From JBEEJL01 sp049698095 (GTDB lineage: Bacteria; Pseudomonadota; Gammaproteobacteria; Burkholderiales; JBEEJL01), in the NCBI GenBank assembly GCA_049698095.1, contig JBAVXA010000241.1:1-15061 (forward strand): 15,061 nt of DNA, written 5' to 3'. Below, in pieces: positions 5,649-13,894 of this stretch. How positions within the stretch are numbered: the stretch's first letter is position 1; every line of letters starts with the position of its first letter. Under the pieces are notes generated by a model. That model saw nothing but the letters and a program-made list of their open reading frames with translations, searched no databases and was not told where the DNA came from. Both the position numbers and the translations under genes were made by a program.

Positions 5649-7670
5649 ATGAATGCACCCCAAGCCAACATCACCACGCCGCAACAGGATGTCACCAATG
5701 CCATTCGCGCTCTTGCGATGGATGCCGTGCAGAAAGCCAACTCGGGTCATCCGGGTATGCCGATGGGTATGGCAGAAATCGCGGAAGTCTTGTGGCGCCG
5801 GCATCTGCGTCACAATCCATCGAATCCAAACTGGCCGGACCGCGACCGCTTCGTCGTATCCAACGGCCACGGCTCAATGTTGCTGTACGCAGTTCTACAT
5901 TTGACCGGCTACGATTTGTCGATTGATGAGCTGAAAAATTTCCGCCAGCTGCATTCCAAAACCCCGGGCCATCCGGAATATGGAATGACGCCCGGCGTCG
6001 AAACCACTACGGGTCCCCTCGGGCAGGGTATCACCAACGCCGTCGGCATGGCGCTGGCAGAGAAAATTCTTGCTGCGGAATTTAACCGGCCGGGTCTCGA
6101 CATTGTCAATCATTACACTTATGTTTTTCTCGGCGACGGCTGCATGATGGAGGGCATTTCGCATGAAGCCTGCTCCCTCGCCGGCACGTTGGGCCTTGGC
6201 AAGCTGATTTGTTTTTACGACGATAACGGCATTTCCATCGACGGCAAAGTGCAAGGCTGGTTCACCGACGATACGCCGAAGCGTTTTGAAGCTTATGGGT
6301 GGCAGGTTATTCCGCATGTCGATGGGCATAATCCCGACGCGATCGATGCAGCGATACGCCAGGCGAAAACCAACGCCAATGCACACAGGCCGACACTGAT
6401 TTGCTGCAAGACCGTCATCGGTAAAGGGGCGCCCACGCGCGCCGGCACCGCCAAGGCTCACGGTGAAGCACTCGGGACGGAAGAAATCGCCGCTACCCGC
6501 GCCGCCATTGGCTGGAAATATCCTCCATTTGAAATTCCCGCGGAAATATATTCGTTATGGGATGGCCGCAAAAAAGGCGCCAGCCTCGAAGCAGAATGGA
6601 ATATGAAGTTTCTCGCGTTTGAAAGCGACCAGCCGCAACTCGCCGCGGAATTCAAGCGCCGCATGGCGGGGGAACTGCCGGCGAACTGGTCCGAGCATGT
6701 GCATGAGCTGGTGGCGAAAACCAACGAGAAAGCCGAAACCATTGCCACGCGCAAGGCCTCGCAAAATGCCATCGAGGGCCTCGCGCCCGTATTGCCGGAA
6801 CTGCTCGGCGGTTCCGCTGACCTGGCGGGTTCAAATCTCACGCTATGGTCCGGCTCGAAAGGCGTGACCCGCGCCGGCGGCGGAAACTATATTTATTACG
6901 GCGTGCGTGAATTCGGCATGACGGCCATTATGAACGGTCTGGGTCTGCACGGCGGCTTTATCCCCTACGGCGCAACCTTTCTTACCTTTGCCGATTACTC
7001 GCGCAACGCCTTGCGCATGGCGGCGCTGATGAAACTGCGCTCGCTGTTTGTTTTCACCCACGATTCAATCGGCCTAGGTGAAGATGGCCCGACGCATCAG
7101 GCGGTGGAGCAGACGTCGTCGTTGCGCCTGATTCCCAACATGGACGTATGGCGCCCCTGCGATACGGTGGAATCTCTCGCTGCATGGTCGCAATCGATCG
7201 AACGCAAAGACGGGCCATCGTGCCTGATTTTCAGCCGGCAGAACCTGCCGTTCCAGAAACGCGATGAAGCGACCATCGCGCAAATGCACCGCGGCGGCTA
7301 CATCCTGCACGAAGCGGTGGGCGGTGTGCCGCGCGTCATTTTGATCGCGACCGGCTCCGAAGTCGGGCTTGCCACGGCGGCGCAGAAAATGCTCGACGAG
7401 CAAGGTATCACCGTGCGCGTGGTGTCGATGCCTTGTACCAGCGTGTTCGACCGGCAGGATAGTAAATATAGAAACAGCGTGTTGATTCCGGGTGTTAAAC
7501 GCGTGGCAATCGAAGCGGGCGTCACGGATTATTGGCGCAAATATGTCGGCCTCGAAGGCGCTGTAGTCGGTATCGATCGCTTCGGCGAATCGGCGCCCGC
7601 CAACGACCTGTTCAAGCTCTTCGGCTTCACCCCGGAAAATGTGGTGAGCGCGGTGAAAAGCCTGTTGTAA
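5649..7670 (+). CDS. tkt: Transketolase
   Basis: Transketolase moves two-carbon ketol units between sugar phosphates using thiamine diphosphate and Mg2+. It serves the Calvin cycle and the non-oxidative pentose phosphate pathway in the cytosol. The 673-residue length is typical. Visible are SGHPGMPMGMA (His34), RFVVSNGHGSML, GPLGQGITNAVGMA, the ThDP motif LGDGCMMEGISHEA (from 161), the pyrimidine-domain GATFLTFADYSR and the phosphate-binding HDSIGLGEDGPTHQ. The ATG follows a modest ribosome site (AGCAGG, ~11 bases). It is the first intact gene after the decayed edd-eda region and heads a run of sugar-phosphate genes. The 101-base gap to gap means separate expression is possible. Confidence 0.97.
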   Translation: MNAPQANITTPQQDVTNAIRALAMDAVQKANSGHPGMPMGMAEIAEVLWRRHLRHNPSNPNWPDRDRFVVSNGHGSMLLYAVLHLTGYDLSIDELKNFRQLHSKTPGHPEYGMTPGVETTTGPLGQGITNAVGMALAEKILAAEFNRPGLDIVNHYTYVFLGDGCMMEGISHEACSLAGTLGLGKLICFYDDNGISIDGKVQGWFTDDTPKRFEAYGWQVIPHVDGHNPDAIDAAIRQAKTNANAHRPTLICCKTVIGKGAPTRAGTAKAHGEALGTEEIAATRAAIGWKYPPFEIPAEIYSLWDGRKKGASLEAEWNMKFLAFESDQPQLAAEFKRRMAGELPANWSEHVHELVAKTNEKAETIATRKASQNAIEGLAPVLPELLGGSADLAGSNLTLWSGSKGVTRAGGGNYIYYGVREFGMTAIMNGLGLHGGFIPYGATFLTFADYSRNALRMAALMKLRSLFVFTHDSIGLGEDGPTHQAVEQTSSLRLIPNMDVWRPCDTVESLAAWSQSIERKDGPSCLIFSRQNLPFQKRDEATIAQMHRGGYILHEAVGGVPRVILIATGSEVGLATAAQKMLDEQGITVRVVSMPCTSVFDRQDSKYRNSVLIPGVKRVAIEAGVTDYWRKYVGLEGAVVGIDRFGESAPANDLFKLFGFTPENVVSAVKSLL

Positions 7671-7742
7671 GAAAATAATAGGGTTACCCCCCATTGTCGC
7701 CATGCCGAAAACAGGGTTAAATATTGCTTCTGCGTATTTTTA

Positions 7743-7755
7743 TAACTAATTGATT
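7743..7755 (+). repeat. AT-rich repeat core, copy 2 (upstream of gap)
   Basis: TAACTAATTGATT is the 13-base core of the 19-mer found exactly at 599-617 (minus) and 12787-12805. It ends a few bases before the strong AAGGAG ribosome site of gap. It may be part of a promoter or leader; no clear -10/-35 pair could be assigned in this gap. Confidence 0.4.
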
Positions 7756-7771
7756 AATAAGGAGTTTTTTC

Positions 7772-8782
7772 ATGGCAATTCGTGTCGCTATCAACGGTTA
7801 CGGACGCATTGGGCGCAATGTGCTGCGCGCGCTGTATGAATCGGGCCGAAATAAGGAAATCAACATTGTGGCGATCAACGACCTGGGCAACGCCGAGACC
7901 AATGCACACCTGACGCGTTACGACACGGCGCATGGAAAATTCAACGGCACAGTTGCCGTGGAGGCCGATGCGATGGTTGTCAATGGCGACAAAATCAAAG
8001 TGTTCGCGATCCGCAATCCGGCGGAAATACCGTGGGGGGCGCTTGACGTCGACGTCGTGCTCGAATGTACGGGCCTATTTACCAGCAAAGCCAAGGCCAG
8101 TGCGCATCTTGCCGGCGGCGCGAAAAAAGTCATCATCTCAGCGCCCGGCGGCGCCGACGTCGATGCGACGATAGTGTATGGCGTGAACCACGGCGTGCTC
8201 AAGGCGGTGCATACCGTCATCTCCAATGCCTCATGCACCACAAATTGCCTCGCGCCGATGGTCAAACCGCTGCACGACAAAATCGGCCTGGTTAACGGTT
8301 TGATGACAACCGTGCATTCCTACACGAACGATCAGGTGCTGACCGACGTGTATCACGAAGATTTGCGGCGTGCGCGTTCCGCCACGATGAGCATGATCCC
8401 GACCAAGACCGGCGCTGCCGCGGCAGTCGGTTTGGTGCTGCCGGAACTCAACGGCAAACTCGACGGTTATGCTATCCGCGTACCGACCATCAACGTCTCC
8501 GTGGTCGATCTGTCCTTCGTCGCCGCGCGCGATACATCGGTCGAAGAAGTCAACGCCGTCATGAAAGAAGCGTCGCAGGGCTCGCTCAAAGGCATTCTGA
8601 ACTACAACACTGCGCCGCTGGTATCGGTCGACTTCAACCACGATCCTGCGTCGAGCACGTTCGATGCCACGCTGACCAAGGTGTCCGGCCGTCTGGTGAA
8701 AGTATCGAGCTGGTACGACAATGAATGGGGCTTCAGTAACCGCATGCTGGATACGACCGTCGCGCTGATGGCTGCGAAATAA
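7772..8782 (+). CDS. gap: Glyceraldehyde-3-phosphate dehydrogenase, type I
   Basis: This enzyme interconverts glyceraldehyde-3-phosphate and 1,3-bisphosphoglycerate with NAD(P) in glycolysis, gluconeogenesis and the Calvin cycle. At 336 residues it is full length. It shows INGYGRIGRNVLRA (dinucleotide fold), the catalytic SNASCTTNCLAP with Cys155, His182 in TTVHSYTNDQ, RRARSATMSMIPTKTGAA and the ending WYDNEWGFSNRM. Asp37 in VAINDLGN suggests a preference for NAD, but cofactor use cannot be fixed from this alone. A strong ribosome site, AAGGAG, lies 7 bases before the ATG. It follows tkt by 101 bases and precedes pgk by 171. Confidence 0.97.
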   Translation: MAIRVAINGYGRIGRNVLRALYESGRNKEINIVAINDLGNAETNAHLTRYDTAHGKFNGTVAVEADAMVVNGDKIKVFAIRNPAEIPWGALDVDVVLECTGLFTSKAKASAHLAGGAKKVIISAPGGADVDATIVYGVNHGVLKAVHTVISNASCTTNCLAPMVKPLHDKIGLVNGLMTTVHSYTNDQVLTDVYHEDLRRARSATMSMIPTKTGAAAAVGLVLPELNGKLDGYAIRVPTINVSVVDLSFVAARDTSVEEVNAVMKEASQGSLKGILNYNTAPLVSVDFNHDPASSTFDATLTKVSGRLVKVSSWYDNEWGFSNRMLDTTVALMAAK

Positions 8783-8811
8783 GCGATATATACAGTTGGC
8801 CTGACCGGTGC

Positions 8812-8852
8812 GAGGGACCTGCTTTGCGGCGTCGACTAAAAGCAGATCCTTC
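8812..8852. repeat. Hairpin related to the 126-213 repeat (gap-pgk gap)
   Basis: Arms GAGGGACCTGCTTT (8812-8825) and AAAGCAGATCCTTC (8839-8852) pair at 12 of 14 positions around a ~13-base loop. The right arm, with AAAAGCAGATCCTTC, resembles AAAAGCAGGCCCTTC at 181-195. It therefore looks like a shortened or decayed copy of the same element. No T-run follows, so it is a poor terminator, but it could attenuate or stabilise the transcript between gap and pgk. Confidence 0.45.
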
Positions 8853-8953
8853 CCCCGCTTGCCGCATAACGGAAACTTAGTTTTTCCAATGCTGCCATTG
8901 TTGTTTGTTTCTCCTTCCCGATGTGTGCAAAGTTAACGGTTTAATACAGAATC

Positions 8954-10132
8954 ATGACCATTAAAAAACTTTCCGACCTTAACGTTTCCAATAAGCGCGT
9001 TTTCATCCGCGCCGATCTCAACGTGCCGATCCAGGATGGCAAAATTGGAGATGACACGCGTATCCGCGCTTCCGTGCCGGCGATCGAATTCGCATTGAAA
9101 CAAAACGCTGCGGTCATGGTGACATCCCACCTCGGGCGCCCGGAAGAAGGCACATTCAGCGAAGAAAACTCGCTGGCGCCGATTGCCAGGCGTTTATCCG
9201 AATTGCTCGGCAAGCCGGTCGAACTCAAGCGCGACTGGACCGGCGGTGTCGAGGTAAAACCGGGGCAGGTGGTGATGCTGGAAAATTGCCGCATGAACAA
9301 AGGCGAGAAAAAAAATGACGACGCGCTGGCGCAAAAAATGGCGAAGCTGTGCGACATTTACGTCAACGACGCGTTCGGAACGTCGCACCGCGCCGAAGCG
9401 ACAACGCACGGCATTGCAAAATTTGCGCCCATCGCCTGCGCCGGGCCCTTGCTGGCGGCCGAACTTGATGCGCTCGGCAAGGCCCTGCATGCGCCTGCGC
9501 ATCCCCTCGTCGCCATTGTTGCCGGTTCTAAAGTTTCCACCAAGCTGACGATCCTGAAATCCCTTGCCGAAAAAGTCGACAATTTGATTGTCGGCGGCGG
9601 GATCGCCAACACGTTCATGCTCGCCGCTGGCTTGAAAATCGGCAAGTCGCTCGCAGAAGCTGATTTGGTGAATGAAGCCAAAGTAATTATCGACTTGATG
9701 GCCAGGCGCGGCGCGTCGGTGCCGATTCCGGTCGATGTCGTCTGCGCGAAAGAATTTTCTGCGACGGCCACCGCCACCGCCAAAGACGCAAATAGCGTTG
9801 CCGACGACGATTTGATTCTGGATATCGGTCCGAAAACTGCGGCAATGCTCGCGCAGCAACTCAGCAAAGCCGGCACCATCGTATGGAACGGCCCGGTCGG
9901 AGTTTTCGAATTCGACCGCTTTGGCGAGGGAACAAAAACTATCGCCATGGCAATTGCCAATTCAAATGCATTTTCCATTGCCGGCGGAGGTGATACCGTG
10001 GCGGCGATTGCGAAATACGGCATCGAGGAGAGAATCGGTTACATATCCACCGGTGGCGGCGCATTTCTCGAATTTCTCGAAGGTAAAAAATTGCCGGCAG
10101 TGGAAATTCTCGAATCGCGCGCAAACAATTAA
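8954..10132 (+). CDS. pgk: Phosphoglycerate kinase
   Basis: Pgk transfers phosphate between 1,3-bisphosphoglycerate and ADP and works in the ATP-consuming direction in the Calvin cycle. Length (392) is typical. The N-terminal substrate domain shows RVFIRADLNVP, TSHLGRPEEG, LENCRMNKGEKKN and YVNDAFGTSHRAEAT. The C-terminal nucleotide domain shows VAGSKVSTKL, GGGIANTF, WNGPVGVFEFDRFGEGT, IAGGGDTVAA and STGGGAFLEFLEGKKLP. The ribosome site before the ATG at 8954 is weak. Only 12 bases separate it from pyk, so pgk and pyk form an operon. Confidence 0.97.
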   Translation: MTIKKLSDLNVSNKRVFIRADLNVPIQDGKIGDDTRIRASVPAIEFALKQNAAVMVTSHLGRPEEGTFSEENSLAPIARRLSELLGKPVELKRDWTGGVEVKPGQVVMLENCRMNKGEKKNDDALAQKMAKLCDIYVNDAFGTSHRAEATTHGIAKFAPIACAGPLLAAELDALGKALHAPAHPLVAIVAGSKVSTKLTILKSLAEKVDNLIVGGGIANTFMLAAGLKIGKSLAEADLVNEAKVIIDLMARRGASVPIPVDVVCAKEFSATATATAKDANSVADDDLILDIGPKTAAMLAQQLSKAGTIVWNGPVGVFEFDRFGEGTKTIAMAIANSNAFSIAGGGDTVAAIAKYGIEERIGYISTGGGAFLEFLEGKKLPAVEILESRANN

Positions 10133-10144
10133 AAGAAAGGTTTC

Positions 10145-11578
10145 ATGTTACGTAAAACCAAAATAGTCGCCACGCTCGGTCCGGCGTCGAACGACAGAAG
10201 TGTGCTGGAAAAAATGATTATTGCAGGCGTGGATGTAGTGCGGATGAATTTCTCCCACGGCACGAAAGAAGATCACGTCGCGCGCGCCGAGCTTGTGCGC
10301 ATGATAGCGAAAGAGCAGGGACGAACGGTCGGCGTGCTGGCCGATTTGCAGGGGCCGAAAATTCGCGTCGGTAAATTCGCCGACGGTAAAATCACGCTCA
10401 ACCCCGGCGATAAATTTATTCTCGATGCCGCGTGCGGGCTGGGTAACCAGCAGCGCGTTGGCCTTGACTACAAAGAGTTGCCGGGCGATGTGGTGGTCGG
10501 TGACCTGCTGCTGCTCGACGATGGTTTGATCACCATGAAGGTAACGGCGGTGAAGGGAGCTGAAATCCATACCGTGGTCGAACATGGCGGCATACTGAAG
10601 AATAATAAAGGCATCAACCGCAAAGGCGGCGGATTGACCGCGCCGGCGCTGACCGAAAAGGACATGGACGATATCAAGACTGCAGCTTTTATAAAAGCGG
10701 ATTTTATCGCCGTATCGTTTCCGCGTTCGGGTGCCGACATGGACCTCGCGCGGGACTTGATGAACAAGGCTGGCGGCAAAAGCCAGCTGGTGGCAAAAAT
10801 TGAGCGTGCCGAGGCAATTCCGGCGCTGGATGAAATCCTCCACGCCAGTGACGGCATCATGGTTGCGCGCGGCGATCTCGCGGTTGAAGTCGGCGATGCT
10901 GCGGTGCCCGGCCTGCAGAAGAAAATGATCAAGGCTGCAAGGGCAAAAAACAAATTTGTCATTACCGCAACGCAGATGATGGAGTCGATGATTGCCAGCC
11001 CGATTCCCACCCGCGCCGAAGTGTCGGACGTAGCCAATGCCGTGCTCGATGGCACCGATGCGGTAATGCTGTCGGCGGAAACGGCAGCCGGATTGTTTCC
11101 GGTGCAGGCGATCGCGGCAATGGCGCGGGTTTGCCTTGAAGCGGAAAAGGAACATGCCCCTTCGCAGGATCGCCGCCACGGTATCGAGGGGCACAGTAAA
11201 GTTGAAAGCTCAATCGCCAATGCGGTTGTGTTCACCGCCAGCAATATGGAGATCACCGCTGTCGCCGCGTTGACGCAGTCGGGCATGACCGCCTTGCTGG
11301 TATCGCGCATGAACATCGGCGCGCCGATTTACGCGCTGACGCCGCTGACCGAGACGCGGCGCAAAGTAACCTTGTTCCGCGGCGTGTTTCCAGTGCGCTT
11401 CGCGGTGTCGTCGCGCGACGCGGAAGAAGTGCTGAATGCTGCCGAAGATGAGCTTAAACGCCAGCATGCCGTGAAGGACGGCGACTACATTATCATCACA
11501 ATTGGCGAACCGTTCGGTAAAGCGGGCGGCACCAATACGATGAAAATTGTGAAAGTCGGCGAGCACCGGCGCGCATGA
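10145..11578 (+). CDS. pyk: Pyruvate kinase
   Basis: Pyruvate kinase makes pyruvate and ATP from phosphoenolpyruvate and ADP. The 477-residue protein has the N-terminal LRKTKIVATLGPAS and MNFSHG blocks, a B-domain, the catalytic Lys region VAKIERAEA, the metal-binding GIMVARGDLAVEVG, and ITATQMMESMI with PTRAEVSDVANAV. The C-terminal regulatory domain ends YIIITIGEPFGKAGGTNTMKIVKVG. Overall it resembles the PykA type, usually activated by sugar monophosphates or AMP rather than fructose bisphosphate; the effector is inferred. AAAGG lies 5-6 bases before the ATG. In an organism that builds sugar from C3, it would drain triose phosphates to pyruvate. Confidence 0.96.
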   Translation: MLRKTKIVATLGPASNDRSVLEKMIIAGVDVVRMNFSHGTKEDHVARAELVRMIAKEQGRTVGVLADLQGPKIRVGKFADGKITLNPGDKFILDAACGLGNQQRVGLDYKELPGDVVVGDLLLLDDGLITMKVTAVKGAEIHTVVEHGGILKNNKGINRKGGGLTAPALTEKDMDDIKTAAFIKADFIAVSFPRSGADMDLARDLMNKAGGKSQLVAKIERAEAIPALDEILHASDGIMVARGDLAVEVGDAAVPGLQKKMIKAARAKNKFVITATQMMESMIASPIPTRAEVSDVANAVLDGTDAVMLSAETAAGLFPVQAIAAMARVCLEAEKEHAPSQDRRHGIEGHSKVESSIANAVVFTASNMEITAVAALTQSGMTALLVSRMNIGAPIYALTPLTETRRKVTLFRGVFPVRFAVSSRDAEEVLNAAEDELKRQHAVKDGDYIIITIGEPFGKAGGTNTMKIVKVGEHRRA

Positions 11579-11588
11579 ATTGACGCCC

Positions 11589-11614
11589 CGTTTTTGGATG
11601 AAATAGGAAAAACG
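11589..11614 (+). other. Small inverted repeat downstream of pyk
   Basis: CGTTTTT (11589-11595) and AAAAACG (11608-11614) are exact inverted arms around a 12-base loop, starting 10 bases after the pyk stop. The stem is AT-rich and no T-run follows, so termination is doubtful. The rest of the 147-base gap to fba shows only the fba ribosome site and no promoter I can defend. Confidence 0.3.
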
Positions 11615-11725
11615 TCAGCCGCTTGTTTTGGAACTTTTCATTACCGGCATATTGCAACATCGATCAACGGTTTCATGCTGAATTAGTACTACCATTCGAT
11701 TTTATAGCGTAACCAGGAGACTGTC

Positions 11726-12790
11726 ATGGCACTCGTTTCAATGCGTCAACTTCTCGATCATGCTGCGGAAAACGGCTACGGCTTGCCCGCATTTAACGTC
11801 AACAATCTGGAACAGATTCAGGCCATCATGCAGGCAGCGGACGAAGTAAACAGTCCGGTCATCATGCAGGCGAGTGCCGGCGCGCGAAAATATGCGGGCG
11901 AACCGTTCTTGCGTCATCTGATCGAGGCCGCGATTGAAAGCTATCCGCACATTCCCGTCGTAATGCATCAGGACCACGGCCAATCGCCGGCAGTTTGCCT
12001 CACCGCGATTCGTAGCGGTTTCTCCAGCGTCATGATGGATGGTTCGCTCATGGCAGACGGCAAAACGATCGCCAGCTACGAATACAACGTTGATGTAACG
12101 CGCAAAGTCGTGGAAATGTCGCATGCCATCGGCGTCACGGTCGAGGGCGAGTTAGGCTGTCTCGGCTCCCTCGAAACCATGAAGGGCGACAAAGAAGACG
12201 GGCACGGCACGGATGCGACGATGACGCGAGAAATGCTGCTGACCGATCCGGAGCAGGCGGCGGATTTCGTCAGCAAAACACAGTGCGATGCGCTGGCAAT
12301 TGCCATCGGCACTTCGCACGGCGCGTACAAATTCACGCGCAAGCCCACCGGCGACATTCTCGCCATCGAGCGCATCAAGGAAATCCACAAACGCATTCCG
12401 AATACCCATCTGGTCATGCACGGTTCGTCGTCTGTCCCGCAGGAGCTGCTCAAGATTATCCGCGACAACGGCGGTGACATGAAAGAAACCTACGGTGTCC
12501 CGGTCGAAGAAATTCAACAAGGCATCAAACACGGGGTGCGCAAAGTCAATATCGATACCGATATCCGTTTGGCCATGACTGCGGCGGTGCGCAAATATCT
12601 GAAAGAAAATCCGAGTAAATTCGACCCGCGTGATTATCTCAAACCGGCCACGCAGGCGGCGAAGGAAATCTGCAAACAGCGCTACGAACAATTTGGTTCC
12701 GCCGGGCAGGCGTCAAAAATTAAAGCCATGCCGCTGTATTCGATCGCGGATAAATATGCGCGAGGCGAATTGAAGTCAGTAATATCTTAA
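11726..12790 (+). CDS. fba: Fructose-bisphosphate aldolase, class II (Calvin-cycle subtype)
   Basis: This Zn2+-dependent aldolase joins dihydroxyacetone phosphate with glyceraldehyde-3-phosphate to fructose-1,6-bisphosphate; the Calvin subtype can also make sedoheptulose-1,7-bisphosphate. It has 354 residues. Visible are LPAFNVNNLEQ, VIMQASAGARKYAG, MHQDHGQS (His81, Asp83, Zn-ligand His84), VEGELGCLG, TSHGAYKF, the second Zn region VMHGSSSVPQE and VRKVNIDTDIRLA. The extended GDKEDGHGTD insert and overall length fit the class IIB/CbbA form. AGGAG lies 7 bases before the ATG. A strong terminator follows, marking the end of the sugar-phosphate cluster. Confidence 0.96.
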   Translation: MALVSMRQLLDHAAENGYGLPAFNVNNLEQIQAIMQAADEVNSPVIMQASAGARKYAGEPFLRHLIEAAIESYPHIPVVMHQDHGQSPAVCLTAIRSGFSSVMMDGSLMADGKTIASYEYNVDVTRKVVEMSHAIGVTVEGELGCLGSLETMKGDKEDGHGTDATMTREMLLTDPEQAADFVSKTQCDALAIAIGTSHGAYKFTRKPTGDILAIERIKEIHKRIPNTHLVMHGSSSVPQELLKIIRDNGGDMKETYGVPVEEIQQGIKHGVRKVNIDTDIRLAMTAAVRKYLKENPSKFDPRDYLKPATQAAKEICKQRYEQFGSAGQASKIKAMPLYSIADKYARGELKSVIS

Positions 12791-12805
12791 CTAATTGATT
12801 TAATT
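12787..12805 (+). repeat. AT-rich 19-mer, copy 3 (overlaps fba stop)
   Basis: TTAACTAATTGATTTAATT is identical to the minus-strand copy at 599-617 and includes the fba TAA. Further TAATTAATTTAA follows, directly before the terminator stem. The AT-rich block may help termination or simply be a shared repeat. Confidence 0.5.
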
Positions 12806-12814
12806 AATTAATTT

Positions 12815-12847
12815 AACGCCATTCGCGCGCGAATGGCGTTTATTTTT
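12815..12847 (+). terminator. Rho-independent terminator after fba
   Basis: AACGCCATTCGCG (12815-12827) is followed at once by its exact reverse complement (12828-12840), giving a perfect 26-base palindrome that folds to a strong GC-rich stem with a tetraloop. TATTTTT follows at 12841-12847. It lies 24 bases after the fba stop and separates fba from purC. Confidence 0.88.
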
Positions 12848-12875
12848 CCGTCGGTAACTATCAATCGGACCCAGC

Positions 12876-13745
12876 TTGTTTAATGCAAATATCAAATCCT
12901 TATCGTTAATCAATCGCGGCAAGGTGCGCGATCTTTATGCTGTCAATGCACGGCATTTATTGATCGTCACCACGGACCGCCTGTCCGCATTCGACGTCGT
13001 CCTGCCGACGCCGATTCCCGACAAAGGCAAAATTCTTACGGCGCTGTCTGATTTCTGGTTCAGAAAGCTCGAAGCCATTATTCCCAATCAACTCACCGGC
13101 ATTGCACCGGAAAGCGTGGTGAAGCCAGACGAGCGCGATCAGGTTGCGGGACGTGCGATCGTGGTCAAGCGGCTCAAGCCGCTGCCGATCGAAGCGGTGG
13201 TACGCGGTTATATTGAAGGCTCGGGCTGGAAGGAATATCAACAAAAGCAAAGCATTTGCGGCATTGCTCTGCCGGCGGGATTACGCCGCGCGGAAAAACT
13301 TCCGCAGCCGATCTTTACCCCGTCGACCAAAGCCGCTGCCGGTATGCACGACGAGAATATCAGTTTCGCAGAAGTGGAAAAATTACTGGGTAAGGAATTG
13401 GCGGAAAAAGTGCGCGCTGTCGCGATCAAGTTGTACACCGCCGCAGCCGACTACGCATTGACGCGCGGCATCATCATCGCCGACACCAAATTCGAATTCG
13501 GTCTCGATGAACAAGGCACGCTGCATTTGATCGATGAGGCGCTCACGCCCGATTCGTCGCGTTTCTGGCCCGTCGATAGCTATAAAGTGGGCGAGAGCCC
13601 GGAAAGTTTCGACAAGCAATACATTCGTAACTGGCTGGAAAGTCTGGGATGGAACAAACAACCGCCTGCTCCTGAAGTGCCGCTAGAGATCGCGGAGAAA
13701 ACGGCGGAAAAGTATCGCGAAGCGCTAACGCGCCTGACTGAGTAA
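12876..13745 (+). CDS. purC: SAICAR synthetase (phosphoribosylaminoimidazole-succinocarboxamide synthase)
   Basis: PurC couples aspartate to CAIR with ATP in purine synthesis. The 289-residue protein is the longer bacterial type. It shows INRGKVRDLYAV (nucleotide loop), VTTDRLSAFDVVLP, VVRGYIEGSGWKEY, FTPSTKAAAGMHDENISF, IIADTKFEFG and LIDEALTPDSSRFWP. No in-frame ATG fits the family start: an in-frame TAA lies at 12855, and the TTG at 12876 places the SL-x-LINRGKVRD segment at the usual distance from the N terminus. Only a weak GGAC precedes it, so low initiation is likely. The gene follows the fba terminator and must have its own promoter, which I cannot identify in the short gap. Confidence 0.95.
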   Translation: MFNANIKSLSLINRGKVRDLYAVNARHLLIVTTDRLSAFDVVLPTPIPDKGKILTALSDFWFRKLEAIIPNQLTGIAPESVVKPDERDQVAGRAIVVKRLKPLPIEAVVRGYIEGSGWKEYQQKQSICGIALPAGLRRAEKLPQPIFTPSTKAAAGMHDENISFAEVEKLLGKELAEKVRAVAIKLYTAAADYALTRGIIIADTKFEFGLDEQGTLHLIDEALTPDSSRFWPVDSYKVGESPESFDKQYIRNWLESLGWNKQPPAPEVPLEIAEKTAEKYREALTRLTE

Positions 13746-13841
13746 CACACAGCCGAAAAGTCTGTGCCGCTGTGCGGTTATGCGAAATCACGCTTTGTCG
13801 AACGGCGCGCGCGGTTGAGCTGAGTTTATCGGAGGCATAAT

Positions 13842-13874
13842 AAAACAGCGGAGTTCGATTGCGCTGTTTTTTTT
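13842..13874 (+). terminator. Rho-independent terminator after purC
   Basis: AAAACAGCG (13842-13850) pairs exactly with CGCTGTTTT (13862-13870) around an 11-base loop, and the T-run continues to 13874. It lies about 100 bases after purC. On the minus strand the same stem is followed by ATTATG-rich sequence, so it may also serve the opposing gene that ends at 13895. The preceding stretch 13746-13841 holds no gene; a weak CACAGC/GCTGTG pair is the only structure seen there. Confidence 0.8.
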
Positions 13875-13894
13875 CGCAGCGAGTCGTGTTGGTA

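Noticed and set aside
10148..11194. Long open frame (348 codons) antisense to pyk
   Set aside because: It lies wholly opposite a well-supported gene, its composition (His/Arg/Phe rich) is that of a reverse-strand shadow, and it resembles no family.
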